Program-made: the position numbers and the translations under genes
Shown here: in pieces, positions 32,964-41,725 of the stretch
Position numbering within the stretch: the first letter of the stretch is position 1
Layout: each line of letters begins with the position of its first letter
The notes under the pieces: model-generated
The model's database searches: none
The model's input: the letters and a program-made list of their open reading frames with translations, nothing else
Told to the model about the DNA's origin: nothing
DNA from: Pseudomonadota bacterium
GTDB taxonomy: Bacteria; Myxococcota_A; UBA796; SXON01
Assembly: GCA_030685065.1 (NCBI GenBank)
Contig: JAUXQH010000072.1
Location: 1-64,000 of the forward strand
Direction: 5' to 3'
Length of the DNA: 64,000 bases

Positions 32964-33155
32964 CTAGTCGTCTTCCGGGATCGGCTGGGGCCCGGGGATG
33001 ATCCCCGCGATGTCGGGATCTTCCCCGTCGGGCCCGAGGGGGCGCTTTTCCTTGGTGTCCTTCCGCTCGACGCGCCGCGCTTCCTTGTCGCGCGCGCGTT
33101 CTTGCTGGGCCATCTCTTTCTGACGCTTGGCGAATGTAGTCCCTGACTTTGCCAC
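32964..33155 (-). CDS. Small charged protein of unknown function
   Basis: This 63-residue protein begins VAKSGTTFAKRQKEMAQQER and is mostly a charged helix rich in Lys, Arg and Glu, followed by a short Pro-rich acidic tail (GPQPIPEDD). The SGTTFAKRQKE pattern is found in small conserved proteins of related bacteria, of unknown role. The GTG at 33153-33155 has GGAGG in front of it. A longer frame from 33260 adds sequence with no such pattern. Nucleic-acid or ribosome binding would suit the composition but is only a guess. Confidence 0.7.
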   Translation of the reverse strand: MAKSGTTFAKRQKEMAQQERARDKEARRVERKDTKEKRPLGPDGEDPDIAGIIPGPQPIPEDD

Positions 33156-33283
33156 GACGACCTCCGGTTTCCCGGGAATAAGCACGATTCGATGAAAAGA
33201 AGATGGAGACTCGACGCGGGTTGCCTCGCGCCCGGAGGGCAGGCGGCACGTTAGATGCATCGCCCCGCCCCCCCGGAGCCGCC

Positions 33284-34870
33284 ATGATTCGTCTCACGTC
33301 TTACCTCGTCAGCCGCTGGTTTGTCGGATCCGGACGCTTCGTCACGCTGGTTGACCCCTCGACCGAGGAGATCCTGGCCGAGGCTTCGAGCGAGGGGGCA
33401 GACTTCGGGGCCGCCCTGGATCACGCTCGGCAGGTCGGATCCCCGGCTCTCCGCGCCCTCTCCTTCGCCGAGCGCGCCCTGCTCCTGAAGGACATGGCGG
33501 TGATCCTTCACGCAAACCGTGAGGAATTCCTCGATATTGCGCAGAAGAACGGCGGCAACACCCGGGGGGACGCGAAGTTCGACGTCGATGGCGCGATCGG
33601 CACCCTCGCCGCGTACGCCACCTTCGGCGAGGCCCTGGCCCGGCGCGTCGGGGACCGCCGCTTCTTGACCGATGGGGACATGTTTCCGCTCACGCGCTCG
33701 CCGCGGTTCGTCGGCCAGCACGTGTGGGTGCCGCGTACGGGCGTGGCCGTGCACATCAACGCGTTCAACTTCCCGGCGTGGGGCACCTTCGAAAAGGCGG
33801 CCGTCGCGCTGCTCGCGGGCATCCCCATCATCAGCAAGCCCGCCACCGCCACGGCGCTGCTCACCTGGCGGATGACCCAGGTGCTCGTCGCCTCGGGGCG
33901 CCTCCCCGAGGGCTGCTTCCAGCTCGTCGTCGGCTCCACCGGGGATCTGCTCTCCCGCCTCGGGCCCCAGGATCACCTCGCGTTCACCGGCAGCAACGCC
34001 ACCGGAAGCCTCCTCCGCGGCACCCCTGGGTTCGCCTCGAGGTCCGTCCGCGTCACCGTCGAGGCCGACTCCCTCAACGCGACCGTGTCGGGGCCCGACG
34101 TCGAGCCCGGCTCGGATCTCTGGAACACGTTCGTCCGCAACATCGTGACCGACATGACGCAGAAGACCGGGCAGAAGTGCACGGCGATTCGCCGCGTGTT
34201 CGTGCCCGAAGCCCACGCCGACGCGCTCCAGGAGGCCCTGGTCGACGCGCTCGCGGGCGTCGTCGTCGGCAACCCCCTCACGCCCGGCGTCACGATGGGC
34301 CCCGTCAGCACCGCCTCCCAGCTGAAGGACGCGCTCGCCGGCATCGGCGCGCTCTCCGAGCACGCCACGGTCGTGTGCGGCGGCGCCGAGCGCGTCGCGG
34401 GCCGCGGCGCTCCCGACGGCAAGGGCTACTACGTCGCCCCGACCGTGCTCCGCGCCACGGATCCGAAGAACGCGGGCCCGGTGCACGATCTCGAGGTGTT
34501 CGGCCCCGTCGTGACCATCGTCCCGTACGACGGCACTGCGGAGTCCGCCGCCGACCTCGTCGCCCTCGGCCAGGGCAGCCTCGTGGCGAGCGCTGTCTCC
34601 GACGACCGCGCGTGGGTGGAGCGCTTCGCCCTGGGCGCGGCGCCGTCCCTCGGCCGGCTCCTGCTCCTCTCCTCCAAGGTGGCCGACCAGGCGACAGCGC
34701 CGGGCCTGGTCCTCCCCTCGATGGTCCACGGCGGGCCCGGCCGCGCGGGCGGCGGAGAGGAGCTCGGCGGTGAGCGCGGGCTGCTCTTCTACATGCAGCG
34801 CACCGCGCTCCAGGGCGACTCGGCGGTGATCGGCAAGGCCTTCGCCGTCGCGAAGGAGCCCGTCTCGTAG
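33284..34870 (+). CDS. PaaZ-type aldehyde dehydrogenase
   Basis: This 528-residue protein corresponds to the aldehyde dehydrogenase half of PaaZ, the phenylacetate-pathway oxepin-CoA hydrolase/semialdehyde dehydrogenase. Catalytic motifs are Cys in GQKCTAIRR and Glu in VEADSLNA, with cofactor-binding HINAFNFPAWG and FTGSNATG. The C-terminal hydratase (MaoC-like) domain of full PaaZ is absent. No other phenylacetate gene is nearby, so the substrate may differ. A -10-like TAGATG lies 32 bases before the ATG. Confidence 0.85.
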   Translation: MIRLTSYLVSRWFVGSGRFVTLVDPSTEEILAEASSEGADFGAALDHARQVGSPALRALSFAERALLLKDMAVILHANREEFLDIAQKNGGNTRGDAKFDVDGAIGTLAAYATFGEALARRVGDRRFLTDGDMFPLTRSPRFVGQHVWVPRTGVAVHINAFNFPAWGTFEKAAVALLAGIPIISKPATATALLTWRMTQVLVASGRLPEGCFQLVVGSTGDLLSRLGPQDHLAFTGSNATGSLLRGTPGFASRSVRVTVEADSLNATVSGPDVEPGSDLWNTFVRNIVTDMTQKTGQKCTAIRRVFVPEAHADALQEALVDALAGVVVGNPLTPGVTMGPVSTASQLKDALAGIGALSEHATVVCGGAERVAGRGAPDGKGYYVAPTVLRATDPKNAGPVHDLEVFGPVVTIVPYDGTAESAADLVALGQGSLVASAVSDDRAWVERFALGAAPSLGRLLLLSSKVADQATAPGLVLPSMVHGGPGRAGGGEELGGERGLLFYMQRTALQGDSAVIGKAFAVAKEPVS

Positions 34871-34951
34871 CGCGGTCGGTGGGGGCCCTTGTGTAAGGGC
34901 GCTCCCGCCTTTCCGTTAGACTGCCGCCTGGCCCCACCGGAGGCGCGAGTC

Positions 34952-37900
34952 ATGCGGACGTGGAAAAAAGTGCTCATCGGCGGCACGGCCGTCATGGGCG
35001 GGTCGATCGTCCTGTGTATCGGCGCGATCGGTCCGTGCTGGACCTCCTGGATCGGGGACGCCGTGCTGCTCGACGAGTGCCCCGTGGGAGATCTGCGCCC
35101 CGTCGCGCTGGTCGAGGCCCACGGCCTGGGCCGCAAGGACGAGGGCTCGGTCGAGGTGGGCCTGGTCGCCCACTACGCGAACGAGTGGGGTGGCTATTCC
35201 GCCACCCAAGTGCGCCGCTTCTCGCCCTCGCTCGCGCTCGTGGCGCCCGACGGCACGGTGCAGCCTCTCGGCACGGTGGACGGGTGGGAGAAGACCTGGG
35301 GCACCCGCAAGACCGCGCAGGTCAAGCTGCCCGAGGGGCCCGATGGGGACTACATCCTCCGCGTCACCGTGGGCTCCCCCGCTGGCGACGCCACGGTCGA
35401 CGCCCCGCTGCCCCTCTACCAGCCGGCGCTCGCGCACGTCCTGACCGACGCCCCGCTCTACAAGCCCGGTCAAGAGGTCAAGTTCCGCGCCGTGCTCCTG
35501 GGCGCGGCCGATCTCGCGCCGCTGGAAGGGCGTCCGGGCACGTGGAAGGTGTGGGACCCCTCCGGCGAGCTCCTCCTCGAGGAGAAGGGCAAGACCGGCG
35601 CGTTCGGCGTCGTGTCCGGCAGCTTCCCGCTCACGAGCGACGCGACCAGCGGCGCCTGGGCCGTGGCCTTCGAGTCCGGCGCGGCGACCGACCGCGTGAC
35701 GGTCGACGTGAAACCGTTCCAGCTCCCCCGCTTCACGGTCGAGGCGAAGAGCGCGCGGCCCGCCTGGCGCATCGGGGAGGCGCCGGTCGTCGAGGGCACC
35801 GCCCGCTACACGTCCGGCGCGCCGCTCGCGAACGTGAACGTGCGCGTGACCGCGCGCGGGGAAGGGGAGTGGCCGCCGCCCCCCGCGTGGCTCCTCGAGC
35901 GCGCGCTGACCACGGACGCGAAGGGCGCGTTCCGCATCGAGGTCGCGCCCGACGACGGCGTGGTGCCGGCAGACCTGCGCGGGCAGGCCACGATCCGGTA
36001 CACGATCACCGCCACGGACGACACCGGCGACACCGCGATCGGCGGCGCCGCCGTGCTGCTCGCGGAAGACCCCATCACCGCCGACGCCGTGACCGAGCTG
36101 GCGGGCGGGCTCGTGCCCTCCGCGAACAACCGCGTTTACCTGCGCGTCGCGACGGCCGAGGGGCGGGTGCTCCCGGGCGCCACCGTGCGGGTCACGCGCG
36201 AGTGGGATCCGTCGGACCCCGGCCTCGAAGCCACCGCGGACGCCGACGGCGTGGCGCGCTTCCAGCTCGATCCGGGCGAGCCCACCACCGTCGTCGTGCC
36301 CGCGATGCCCGTGCGCCCGCGGCCCCGCCAGGCCGTGGTGGCCGTGAGCCTCTCGTCCGCGGTCGACGTGCTGGCCGACGAGTCGGTGGATCTGGAGGGT
36401 CGGGTCGCGCTCGACCGGTGGACCAACAAGGTCCGCGCGTGCGCGGATCGGGTGCCGGTCGGCGAGGAGCGCGGGGTCGACGTTTCCGCGCTGATCGGCG
36501 CCGACGGGAGGGTGCGTCAGGCTGAGGCCTTCGTCGGGAGCACGCGCTCGCCGCTCTCGCGATGCGTGGCGGGTGTCCTCGCGGGGGAGTCCGGGCCGCG
36601 CGGGCGGGACCGCCTCTGGAACGTGAGCTGGCGCGTGCGCGATCCGGGCACGCCCTCCTTCAGCGCGAGCCTGGACGGGGTGGTCGGGGATCTCTCGGGC
36701 GTCGACGACGCCGTCACCGAGCGGCTCCTCGACGCGCGCGCCTGCGCCGCGGCGCTGTACGAAGGCGGCGAGCTCCCGCGGGCCTTCCGCGTGCGGGTCG
36801 ACGCCGGATCGACCGCCATCGCGCTCACGCCGATCGCGGACCCGTCGAGCGGGGGGGAGGTGCCCGCGGGCGTCGTTTCGTGCGTCGAGCGGTTCGTCTA
36901 CTCCGGGCTGCGGCTCGAGGACGCCGCGGACGACGCGGGCGCGGGCCTCCTGCGGATCACCGCCTCGGTGCCGGTGGAGCCCGGCGAGTCCCAACCCGGG
37001 CCCACCACGTTCCCCGGGTTCGCGTTGAAGGTCCAGGCCACGGTGGACGGCGAGCCGCTCGGCGCCACCGTCCTCCGCATGCCGGTCGGCGCGGTGCCCA
37101 CCCTGCGGCTGCGCTTCTCCGAGGTCATCGTGGACCCGGGCGCCAAGGTGGAGCTCACGGCGGTGCGCGGCCCCGACTTCACCGGGTCGTTCCCGGAGAA
37201 GCTGTGGTTGAGGCAGGGCGATCGGTCGCTCGTCGAGTTCCCCTTCGACGAGAAGACGCGCAAGGCGACGGTGACCGTGCCCGCGGACATCGACGGCTTC
37301 GTGCACGTGGAGTGGTCGGGGGCCAAGGCGGTGCTCTACGTGCGGCCGAAGTCCGACCTCGCGCTCGTCCTCACGACGGACGCCGCGACCTACCGCCCCG
37401 GCGACACCGCGAACGTCACCCTCACCGCGCGCGACGGCGACACCCCCGTCGCCGCCGGCGTGACGCTCTCGGGCGTGGACAGCACGCTCGCGACGCTCGC
37501 GGCCCTGCCGAACCCCGACGCCTTCGCGCGGGTGACCGTGCGGGCCACCTCGGACGCGCCCGCCTTCGGGGTGCTCGACGCCCGCGCCCTCCAGACCGGC
37601 CAGATCGCGGGCGACAACGCGGCGCAGGCCGCCGTGCTCCGGGTCACCGGGCTCCCGACGCTCCCGCCGGGGGCCGATCGGGTGAGCATCGCGGAGACCA
37701 GCGGCGCGTTCACGCCCGACGCCGAGCTGGCCGACGCGTTCTACGTCCTCTACCGGCACGCGCGCACCGAGGTCCGCGCGTGGGAGTCCGCCACGCCCGC
37801 GGGGGACGTGCTCACCGCGGAGACGATGGTGAAGCTCTGGGAGAAGGCGCTCCGGGCGCACCCCACGGAGGATCCGTTCGGGCGGCCGCTCCACCTCTCC

Positions 37901-38017
37901 ACGCTCCCGGGCGATCTGCTCGCCCTCACCGACCCCCGCTTCATGGCCTCGGACGGCGCGCGCCTGCCCGAGGACGTGGAGAACTGGCCCGTCTACGTTT
38001 CCGCGGAGGCTCCATGA
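34952..38017 (+). CDS. Alpha-2-macroglobulin-like protein, N-terminal part
   Basis: This 1021-residue protein has an N-terminal membrane anchor (about 7-32) and macroglobulin domains. An MG2-type TDAPLYKPGQEVKFRAVLLG lies near residue 165, and a later TDAATYRPGDTANVTLTARD marks the bait/MG region. About residues 485-660 hold two segments with a C-G-V-x-S-C pattern that recalls the AgmX/TonB C-terminal fold, unusual inside this family. Its stop overlaps the next gene (ATGA at 38014-38017), which supplies the rest of the molecule. Bacterial alpha-2-macroglobulins trap proteases in the periplasm. Confidence 0.85.
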   Translation: MRTWKKVLIGGTAVMGGSIVLCIGAIGPCWTSWIGDAVLLDECPVGDLRPVALVEAHGLGRKDEGSVEVGLVAHYANEWGGYSATQVRRFSPSLALVAPDGTVQPLGTVDGWEKTWGTRKTAQVKLPEGPDGDYILRVTVGSPAGDATVDAPLPLYQPALAHVLTDAPLYKPGQEVKFRAVLLGAADLAPLEGRPGTWKVWDPSGELLLEEKGKTGAFGVVSGSFPLTSDATSGAWAVAFESGAATDRVTVDVKPFQLPRFTVEAKSARPAWRIGEAPVVEGTARYTSGAPLANVNVRVTARGEGEWPPPPAWLLERALTTDAKGAFRIEVAPDDGVVPADLRGQATIRYTITATDDTGDTAIGGAAVLLAEDPITADAVTELAGGLVPSANNRVYLRVATAEGRVLPGATVRVTREWDPSDPGLEATADADGVARFQLDPGEPTTVVVPAMPVRPRPRQAVVAVSLSSAVDVLADESVDLEGRVALDRWTNKVRACADRVPVGEERGVDVSALIGADGRVRQAEAFVGSTRSPLSRCVAGVLAGESGPRGRDRLWNVSWRVRDPGTPSFSASLDGVVGDLSGVDDAVTERLLDARACAAALYEGGELPRAFRVRVDAGSTAIALTPIADPSSGGEVPAGVVSCVERFVYSGLRLEDAADDAGAGLLRITASVPVEPGESQPGPTTFPGFALKVQATVDGEPLGATVLRMPVGAVPTLRLRFSEVIVDPGAKVELTAVRGPDFTGSFPEKLWLRQGDRSLVEFPFDEKTRKATVTVPADIDGFVHVEWSGAKAVLYVRPKSDLALVLTTDAATYRPGDTANVTLTARDGDTPVAAGVTLSGVDSTLATLAALPNPDAFARVTVRATSDAPAFGVLDARALQTGQIAGDNAAQAAVLRVTGLPTLPPGADRVSIAETSGAFTPDAELADAFYVLYRHARTEVRAWESATPAGDVLTAETMVKLWEKALRAHPTEDPFGRPLHLSTLPGDLLALTDPRFMASDGARLPEDVENWPVYVSAEAP

Positions 38018-40266
38018 CCTCGTTGTTGATGTTGGCGGCGTGCATGGGGCGGGAGCCGGAGGCGGACCAGTCCAGGCAGGACAAGCGGTCGAGGGACGAG
38101 GAGCAGGGCTGGGGGGACGGCCCGGGGGGCGGCGAGGCGGGGGCGCCCAGCCCGGCGGCACCGTCGACGGAGTCCGCTCCCTCCGGAGGGTTCGAGGGCA
38201 TCGAAGAGAAGTCCGAGCGCGCCGCGGGGGCGAAGGGGCGCTTCGAGGGAGAGGACGGGGTGGCCATGCTCCTCGGCGCGAAGGAGTCCCCGAGCGACGG
38301 CGACGCCGCCCCCACCCCCCGCGCCTGGTTCCCCGAGAGCTTCTTGTGGCGGCCCCTCGTGGAGGTGCCCGAGACCGGCTCGGTGACCATCCCCGTCACG
38401 GTGCCCGACACGCTCACGACGTGGCGGATCCTCGCCCTCGGCCAGACGCGCGGCGGGGCCCAAGGCGGCGCGGTCACGACGTTTGCCTCGACCCTGCCCG
38501 CCTACGTCGACGTGGTGACGCCCACCTTCCTCTACGCGGGCGACGTCGTGCGGCTCCCGGTGCAGGCCGTGAGCCAGCAGGCCGGCGTGCTCTCGGCCCC
38601 GCTCGAGGTGCTCGTGGATGGCGCCGCGGTCGGCGGCGGCGCCGTCTCGTTGGCCGCCTACGGCTCGAGCACCGAGATGGTGTCGGTCGACGCGGCGCGC
38701 GCCGGCGATCTGCTGCTCGTGGCGCGCTTCGGGGCGCTCGACAGCGTCGAGCGCATCGTGCCCGTCCGGCCCGTGGGCCGCCCCATCGAGTCGGTGCGCG
38801 GCGGCACGCTCGCGGGGCCGCGGACCTTCGGCCTCTCCGCTTCTCCCGACGGTAGCTCGGGCTCGCTCGTCGTCACGGTGTTCCCCGGCGCGCTCGGCGT
38901 CGCCCGCGCCGAGCTCGACGCGGCCCCCGCGCGCGGGGACGACCTCGCGAACGCCGCCTACACCTACGCCGTCACCGGCCTCGCCGGGGCCCTCGCGGCC
39001 GACGCCGGGGTGGCCCCGGAGGTGCCGCCCGAGGTGATCCGGACGGTCCAGCTCAGGGCCTGGCAACGCATCGCGAAGGAGACCCGCACGCCCGGCGTGC
39101 CGGAGGCGACCACCGCGCTCGCCGCCCTCCGCATCGCGCACGCCGACACCCTCGCGGGCCGCCTCGCCGTGCGCCTCGCGGAGACCCTCCGCCAGAGCCA
39201 GGCCCCCGACGGGCTGTGGGCCGCCGCCGCCGGCGCCTCGCTCGACGCCTCGCTCGTGCAGACCGCGCGGGCGGTGTGGGCGCTCGGTCCGGACAACCAG
39301 TCGAACCGCCTGCGCGCCACGGGCGCCTTCGAGCGCTACCGCCCCCGCCTCGCGGAGCCCTACGTGGCCGCCTGGGGCCTCGCCGCCGCCGTCGTGGACG
39401 AGGGCACCGCCGAGGAGCTCCGGAAGACCGTGCGGGACGCGCTCCACACCACGCCGGACGGCAGCAAGACCCTCCGGGTCGCCGCCACCCGGCCCGATGG
39501 CCGCCGCGTGACCGACGCGGAGGCCACCGCGCTCGCCATCCTCGCGCTCCCCGCGGATGACCCCGCGCGCCCCGACCTCGCGGCGGGCCTGCTGGGCCTC
39601 TACGATCCGCGGCGCGGCTTTGGGGACGGCGAGACCGGCATCCTCGCGCTCCGGGCGCTCGAGGCCGTGTTCGCGGGCGAGATCCCGCGCGAGGTGGTCG
39701 TGCGCGTCGAGGTCGACGGCGTGGAGGTGGGGCGCGGCGTGCTCGATCCGTCCGAGCCGCACGCTCCGGTGCGGATCGTGGGCCCGGCCCTGACGGGCCT
39801 CGCCGAGCACCGCGTGACCGTCACGTCCGAGCCGCCGGTCCCCGGGCTCGCGTTTACCGCGGTCGCGCGCGACTACGTGCCCTGGGTGCAGGCGTCGCCC
39901 GCGGGGCTCGACCTGCAGGTGTCCCGGACAGCGCTGGTGGTGGGCCAGACAACGTCCCTGGCGGTGTCTGTCTCGGCGCCGGCCGGGGTGTCGCTCGACG
40001 TGTCGCTCGGGCTCCCGGCGGGCGTCGAGCCCGACGCGACGGCCTTGGACGCGCTGGTGGCGAGCGGCCGCGCGGCCTCGTGGCGAGGGGAGGACGGCCG
40101 GGTCACGCTCGCCGGGGTCCGCACGGAGGGCGGCGCGTGGTCGGCGGCCATCCCGGTCACGCCGACGCTGGCCGGCGTGCTCCTGGCCGACGCGGCGAGG
40201 GTCTGGCCGTCGGGGGCGCCGGACGCGGCGTATTCGCGGGTGCCCGAGCGCTGGACGATCCGGTGA
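38014..40266 (+). CDS. Alpha-2-macroglobulin-like lipoprotein, C-terminal part
   Basis: This 750-residue lipoprotein (lipobox LAAC) has an acidic, Gly/Ser-rich linker (about 11-95) and then the family region that follows the bait domain (WFPESFLWRPLVEVPETGS; VPDTLTTWRILALGQTRGG). An alpha-toroid-like helical domain (LRQSQAPDGLWAAAAGASLD) and C-terminal macroglobulin strands follow. The CXEQ thioester motif is absent, so it cannot trap covalently in the classical way. It is coupled to the first half and to murB. The two proteins probably assemble into one split macroglobulin. Confidence 0.84.
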   Translation: MTSLLMLAACMGREPEADQSRQDKRSRDEEQGWGDGPGGGEAGAPSPAAPSTESAPSGGFEGIEEKSERAAGAKGRFEGEDGVAMLLGAKESPSDGDAAPTPRAWFPESFLWRPLVEVPETGSVTIPVTVPDTLTTWRILALGQTRGGAQGGAVTTFASTLPAYVDVVTPTFLYAGDVVRLPVQAVSQQAGVLSAPLEVLVDGAAVGGGAVSLAAYGSSTEMVSVDAARAGDLLLVARFGALDSVERIVPVRPVGRPIESVRGGTLAGPRTFGLSASPDGSSGSLVVTVFPGALGVARAELDAAPARGDDLANAAYTYAVTGLAGALAADAGVAPEVPPEVIRTVQLRAWQRIAKETRTPGVPEATTALAALRIAHADTLAGRLAVRLAETLRQSQAPDGLWAAAAGASLDASLVQTARAVWALGPDNQSNRLRATGAFERYRPRLAEPYVAAWGLAAAVVDEGTAEELRKTVRDALHTTPDGSKTLRVAATRPDGRRVTDAEATALAILALPADDPARPDLAAGLLGLYDPRRGFGDGETGILALRALEAVFAGEIPREVVVRVEVDGVEVGRGVLDPSEPHAPVRIVGPALTGLAEHRVTVTSEPPVPGLAFTAVARDYVPWVQASPAGLDLQVSRTALVVGQTTSLAVSVSAPAGVSLDVSLGLPAGVEPDATALDALVASGRAASWRGEDGRVTLAGVRTEGGAWSAAIPVTPTLAGVLLADAARVWPSGAPDAAYSRVPERWTIR

Positions 40267-41156
40267 AAGTCCTCCAAGAAGAACCCCTCTCCCGGCACGG
40301 CTACTGGCGCGTCGGGGGGCCGATGGAGCGGCTGGTCTTCGTCGACGATGCCGAGGAGCTCGCTTCGGTCCTCGCGTCCGGCGGGGGGCGGCCGATCCAC
40401 GTGCTCGGCAACGGCTCGAACCTGCTCATCCCGGACGCCGGGCTGCGGGGCACCGTGGTCAAGCTGGGCGGGACGTTCCGCGAGAGCCGGATCCTCTCCG
40501 AGGAGGCCGGCACCGTGCGCCTCCACGTGGGCGCCGGCCTCCTGAACGCGGTGCTGCTCGCCCGCGTGGCGAAGCTCGGCCTCGCGGGGCTCGGGCCCCT
40601 CGCCGGGGTGCCGGGCACGGTCGGCGGCGCGGTGGCGATGAACGCGGGGACCGCCCTCGGCGAGGTCGCGGACGTGCTCGAGTCCATTGAGGGCATCGGC
40701 CCCGGCGGCACGTGCACGCTCGCCCGCGCGGAGCTCCCGATGTCCTACCGCGAGGGAGGCCTGCCCGACCGCTTCATCGTGACAGCGGCCGTGTTCAGGC
40801 TCACGCGCGCCGGGTTCGAGGAGGAGCAGGCCCGCACGGCGGCCCACCTCGCGCGGCGCAAGGCGACGCAGCCGCTCGATCTTCCGAGCTGCGGCTCCGT
40901 TTTCCGAAATCCCGTGGGCGATCACGCCGGCCGCCTCATCGAGGCCGTGGGGCTCAAGGGGCACCGCGAGGGCGGCGCCGCGATCAGCGAGCGCCACGCG
41001 AACTTCATCGTCAACGTCGGGGGCGCCACGGCGGCGAACGTGATGGCCTGCATCCGCCTGGCGTTCGACCGCGTGCGCGCCGAAACGGCGGTTTCGTTGG
41101 TGCCCGAGGTGCACGTGCTGGGCGAGTGGCCCCGCACGGAGTGGCCGCTGAGCTGA
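40263..41156 (+). CDS. murB: UDP-N-acetylenolpyruvoylglucosamine reductase
   Basis: This 297-residue FAD enzyme makes UDP-N-acetylmuramate for peptidoglycan synthesis in the cytoplasm. Motifs: FAD-binding LGNGSNLLIPD and GVPGTVGGAVAMNAG, substrate residues in MSYREGG, the catalytic Ser in SCGSVFRNP, HANFIVNVG, and the C-terminal Glu in LVPEVHVLG. The GTG start overlaps the macroglobulin stop (GTGA at 40263-40266), so this essential gene is translated behind the macroglobulin pair. The rest of the mur cluster is not here. Confidence 0.95.
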   Translation: MKVLQEEPLSRHGYWRVGGPMERLVFVDDAEELASVLASGGGRPIHVLGNGSNLLIPDAGLRGTVVKLGGTFRESRILSEEAGTVRLHVGAGLLNAVLLARVAKLGLAGLGPLAGVPGTVGGAVAMNAGTALGEVADVLESIEGIGPGGTCTLARAELPMSYREGGLPDRFIVTAAVFRLTRAGFEEEQARTAAHLARRKATQPLDLPSCGSVFRNPVGDHAGRLIEAVGLKGHREGGAAISERHANFIVNVGGATAANVMACIRLAFDRVRAETAVSLVPEVHVLGEWPRTEWPLS

Positions 41157-41167
41157 ATCCCGTCTAT

Positions 41168-41644
41168 ATGTCTGCCGCAATTGGAGGTCCCTTGGCCCGT
41201 TTCCTTCTCCTCTTCCCCCTGCTTGCATGCACCGGCACCGATCCTGTCGACTCGGGGCGCCCCAACAAGGACGCCGCCGACACGGACGCCGACACGGACG
41301 CCGACACGGACGCCGACACGGACGCCGACACGGACACCGACACGGACACCGACGTCGACGTGCCGGACCTCACCTCCTACGAGGGCTTCGTCGAGGCGCA
41401 TGCCGGCGCCTATTGCAACAGCGTCGAGAGCTGTGGCTTCCTCGACGAGCAGGGCTACAAGACCAAGGCGCTGTGCATCCAGGGGATCACGGAGTTCTAC
41501 GCGGTCGCGTGCCCCGAGTACCAGCAATCGGCCGGTGAGCTCTGCGTGCGGGGCGACCTCCGCATGTCCGGCGAGTGCGAGACCTCGAACAGCGGCGAGC
41601 AGCCCCTGCCCTGCCGCGACGTGTGCACGCCCCCCGCCGAGTAG
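41168..41644 (+). CDS. Lipoprotein with Asp-Thr repeat linker
   Basis: This 158-residue lipoprotein has the lipobox LLAC (Cys about 21), a linker of Asp-Thr-Asp-Ala repeats (about 37-66) encoded by 12-base tandem DNA repeats, and a Cys-containing C-terminal domain with seven Cys (CNSVESCGFLD, ALCIQG, ACPEY, LCVRG, ECET, PCRDVC). The domain pattern suggests disulfide bonds. The same style of lipoprotein begins at 63766. Function unknown; it is probably surface-exposed. Confidence 0.75.
   Translation: MSAAIGGPLARFLLLFPLLACTGTDPVDSGRPNKDAADTDADTDADTDADTDADTDTDTDTDVDVPDLTSYEGFVEAHAGAYCNSVESCGFLDEQGYKTKALCIQGITEFYAVACPEYQQSAGELCVRGDLRMSGECETSNSGEQPLPCRDVCTPPAE
41279..41350 (+). repeat. Six 12-base tandem repeats in a coding sequence
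   Basis: Units of GACACGGACGCC (four copies) and GACACGGACACC (two copies) encode the Asp-Thr-Asp-Ala/Thr linker of the surrounding lipoprotein. Such in-frame repeats can change copy number without a frameshift. Confidence 0.9.
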
Positions 41645-41725
41645 TCTCCGCGGCCCTCGGCGGGGTCGGGAAGCGCGGGATGTCCCGCGGGTCCTGACCC
41701 CTCGACCGGGGCGCCATCTCCCTTG

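Noticed and set aside
38014..40266. Thioester-type alpha-2-macroglobulin
   Set aside because: I looked for a CXEQ motif in the expected region before the toroid domain and did not find one.
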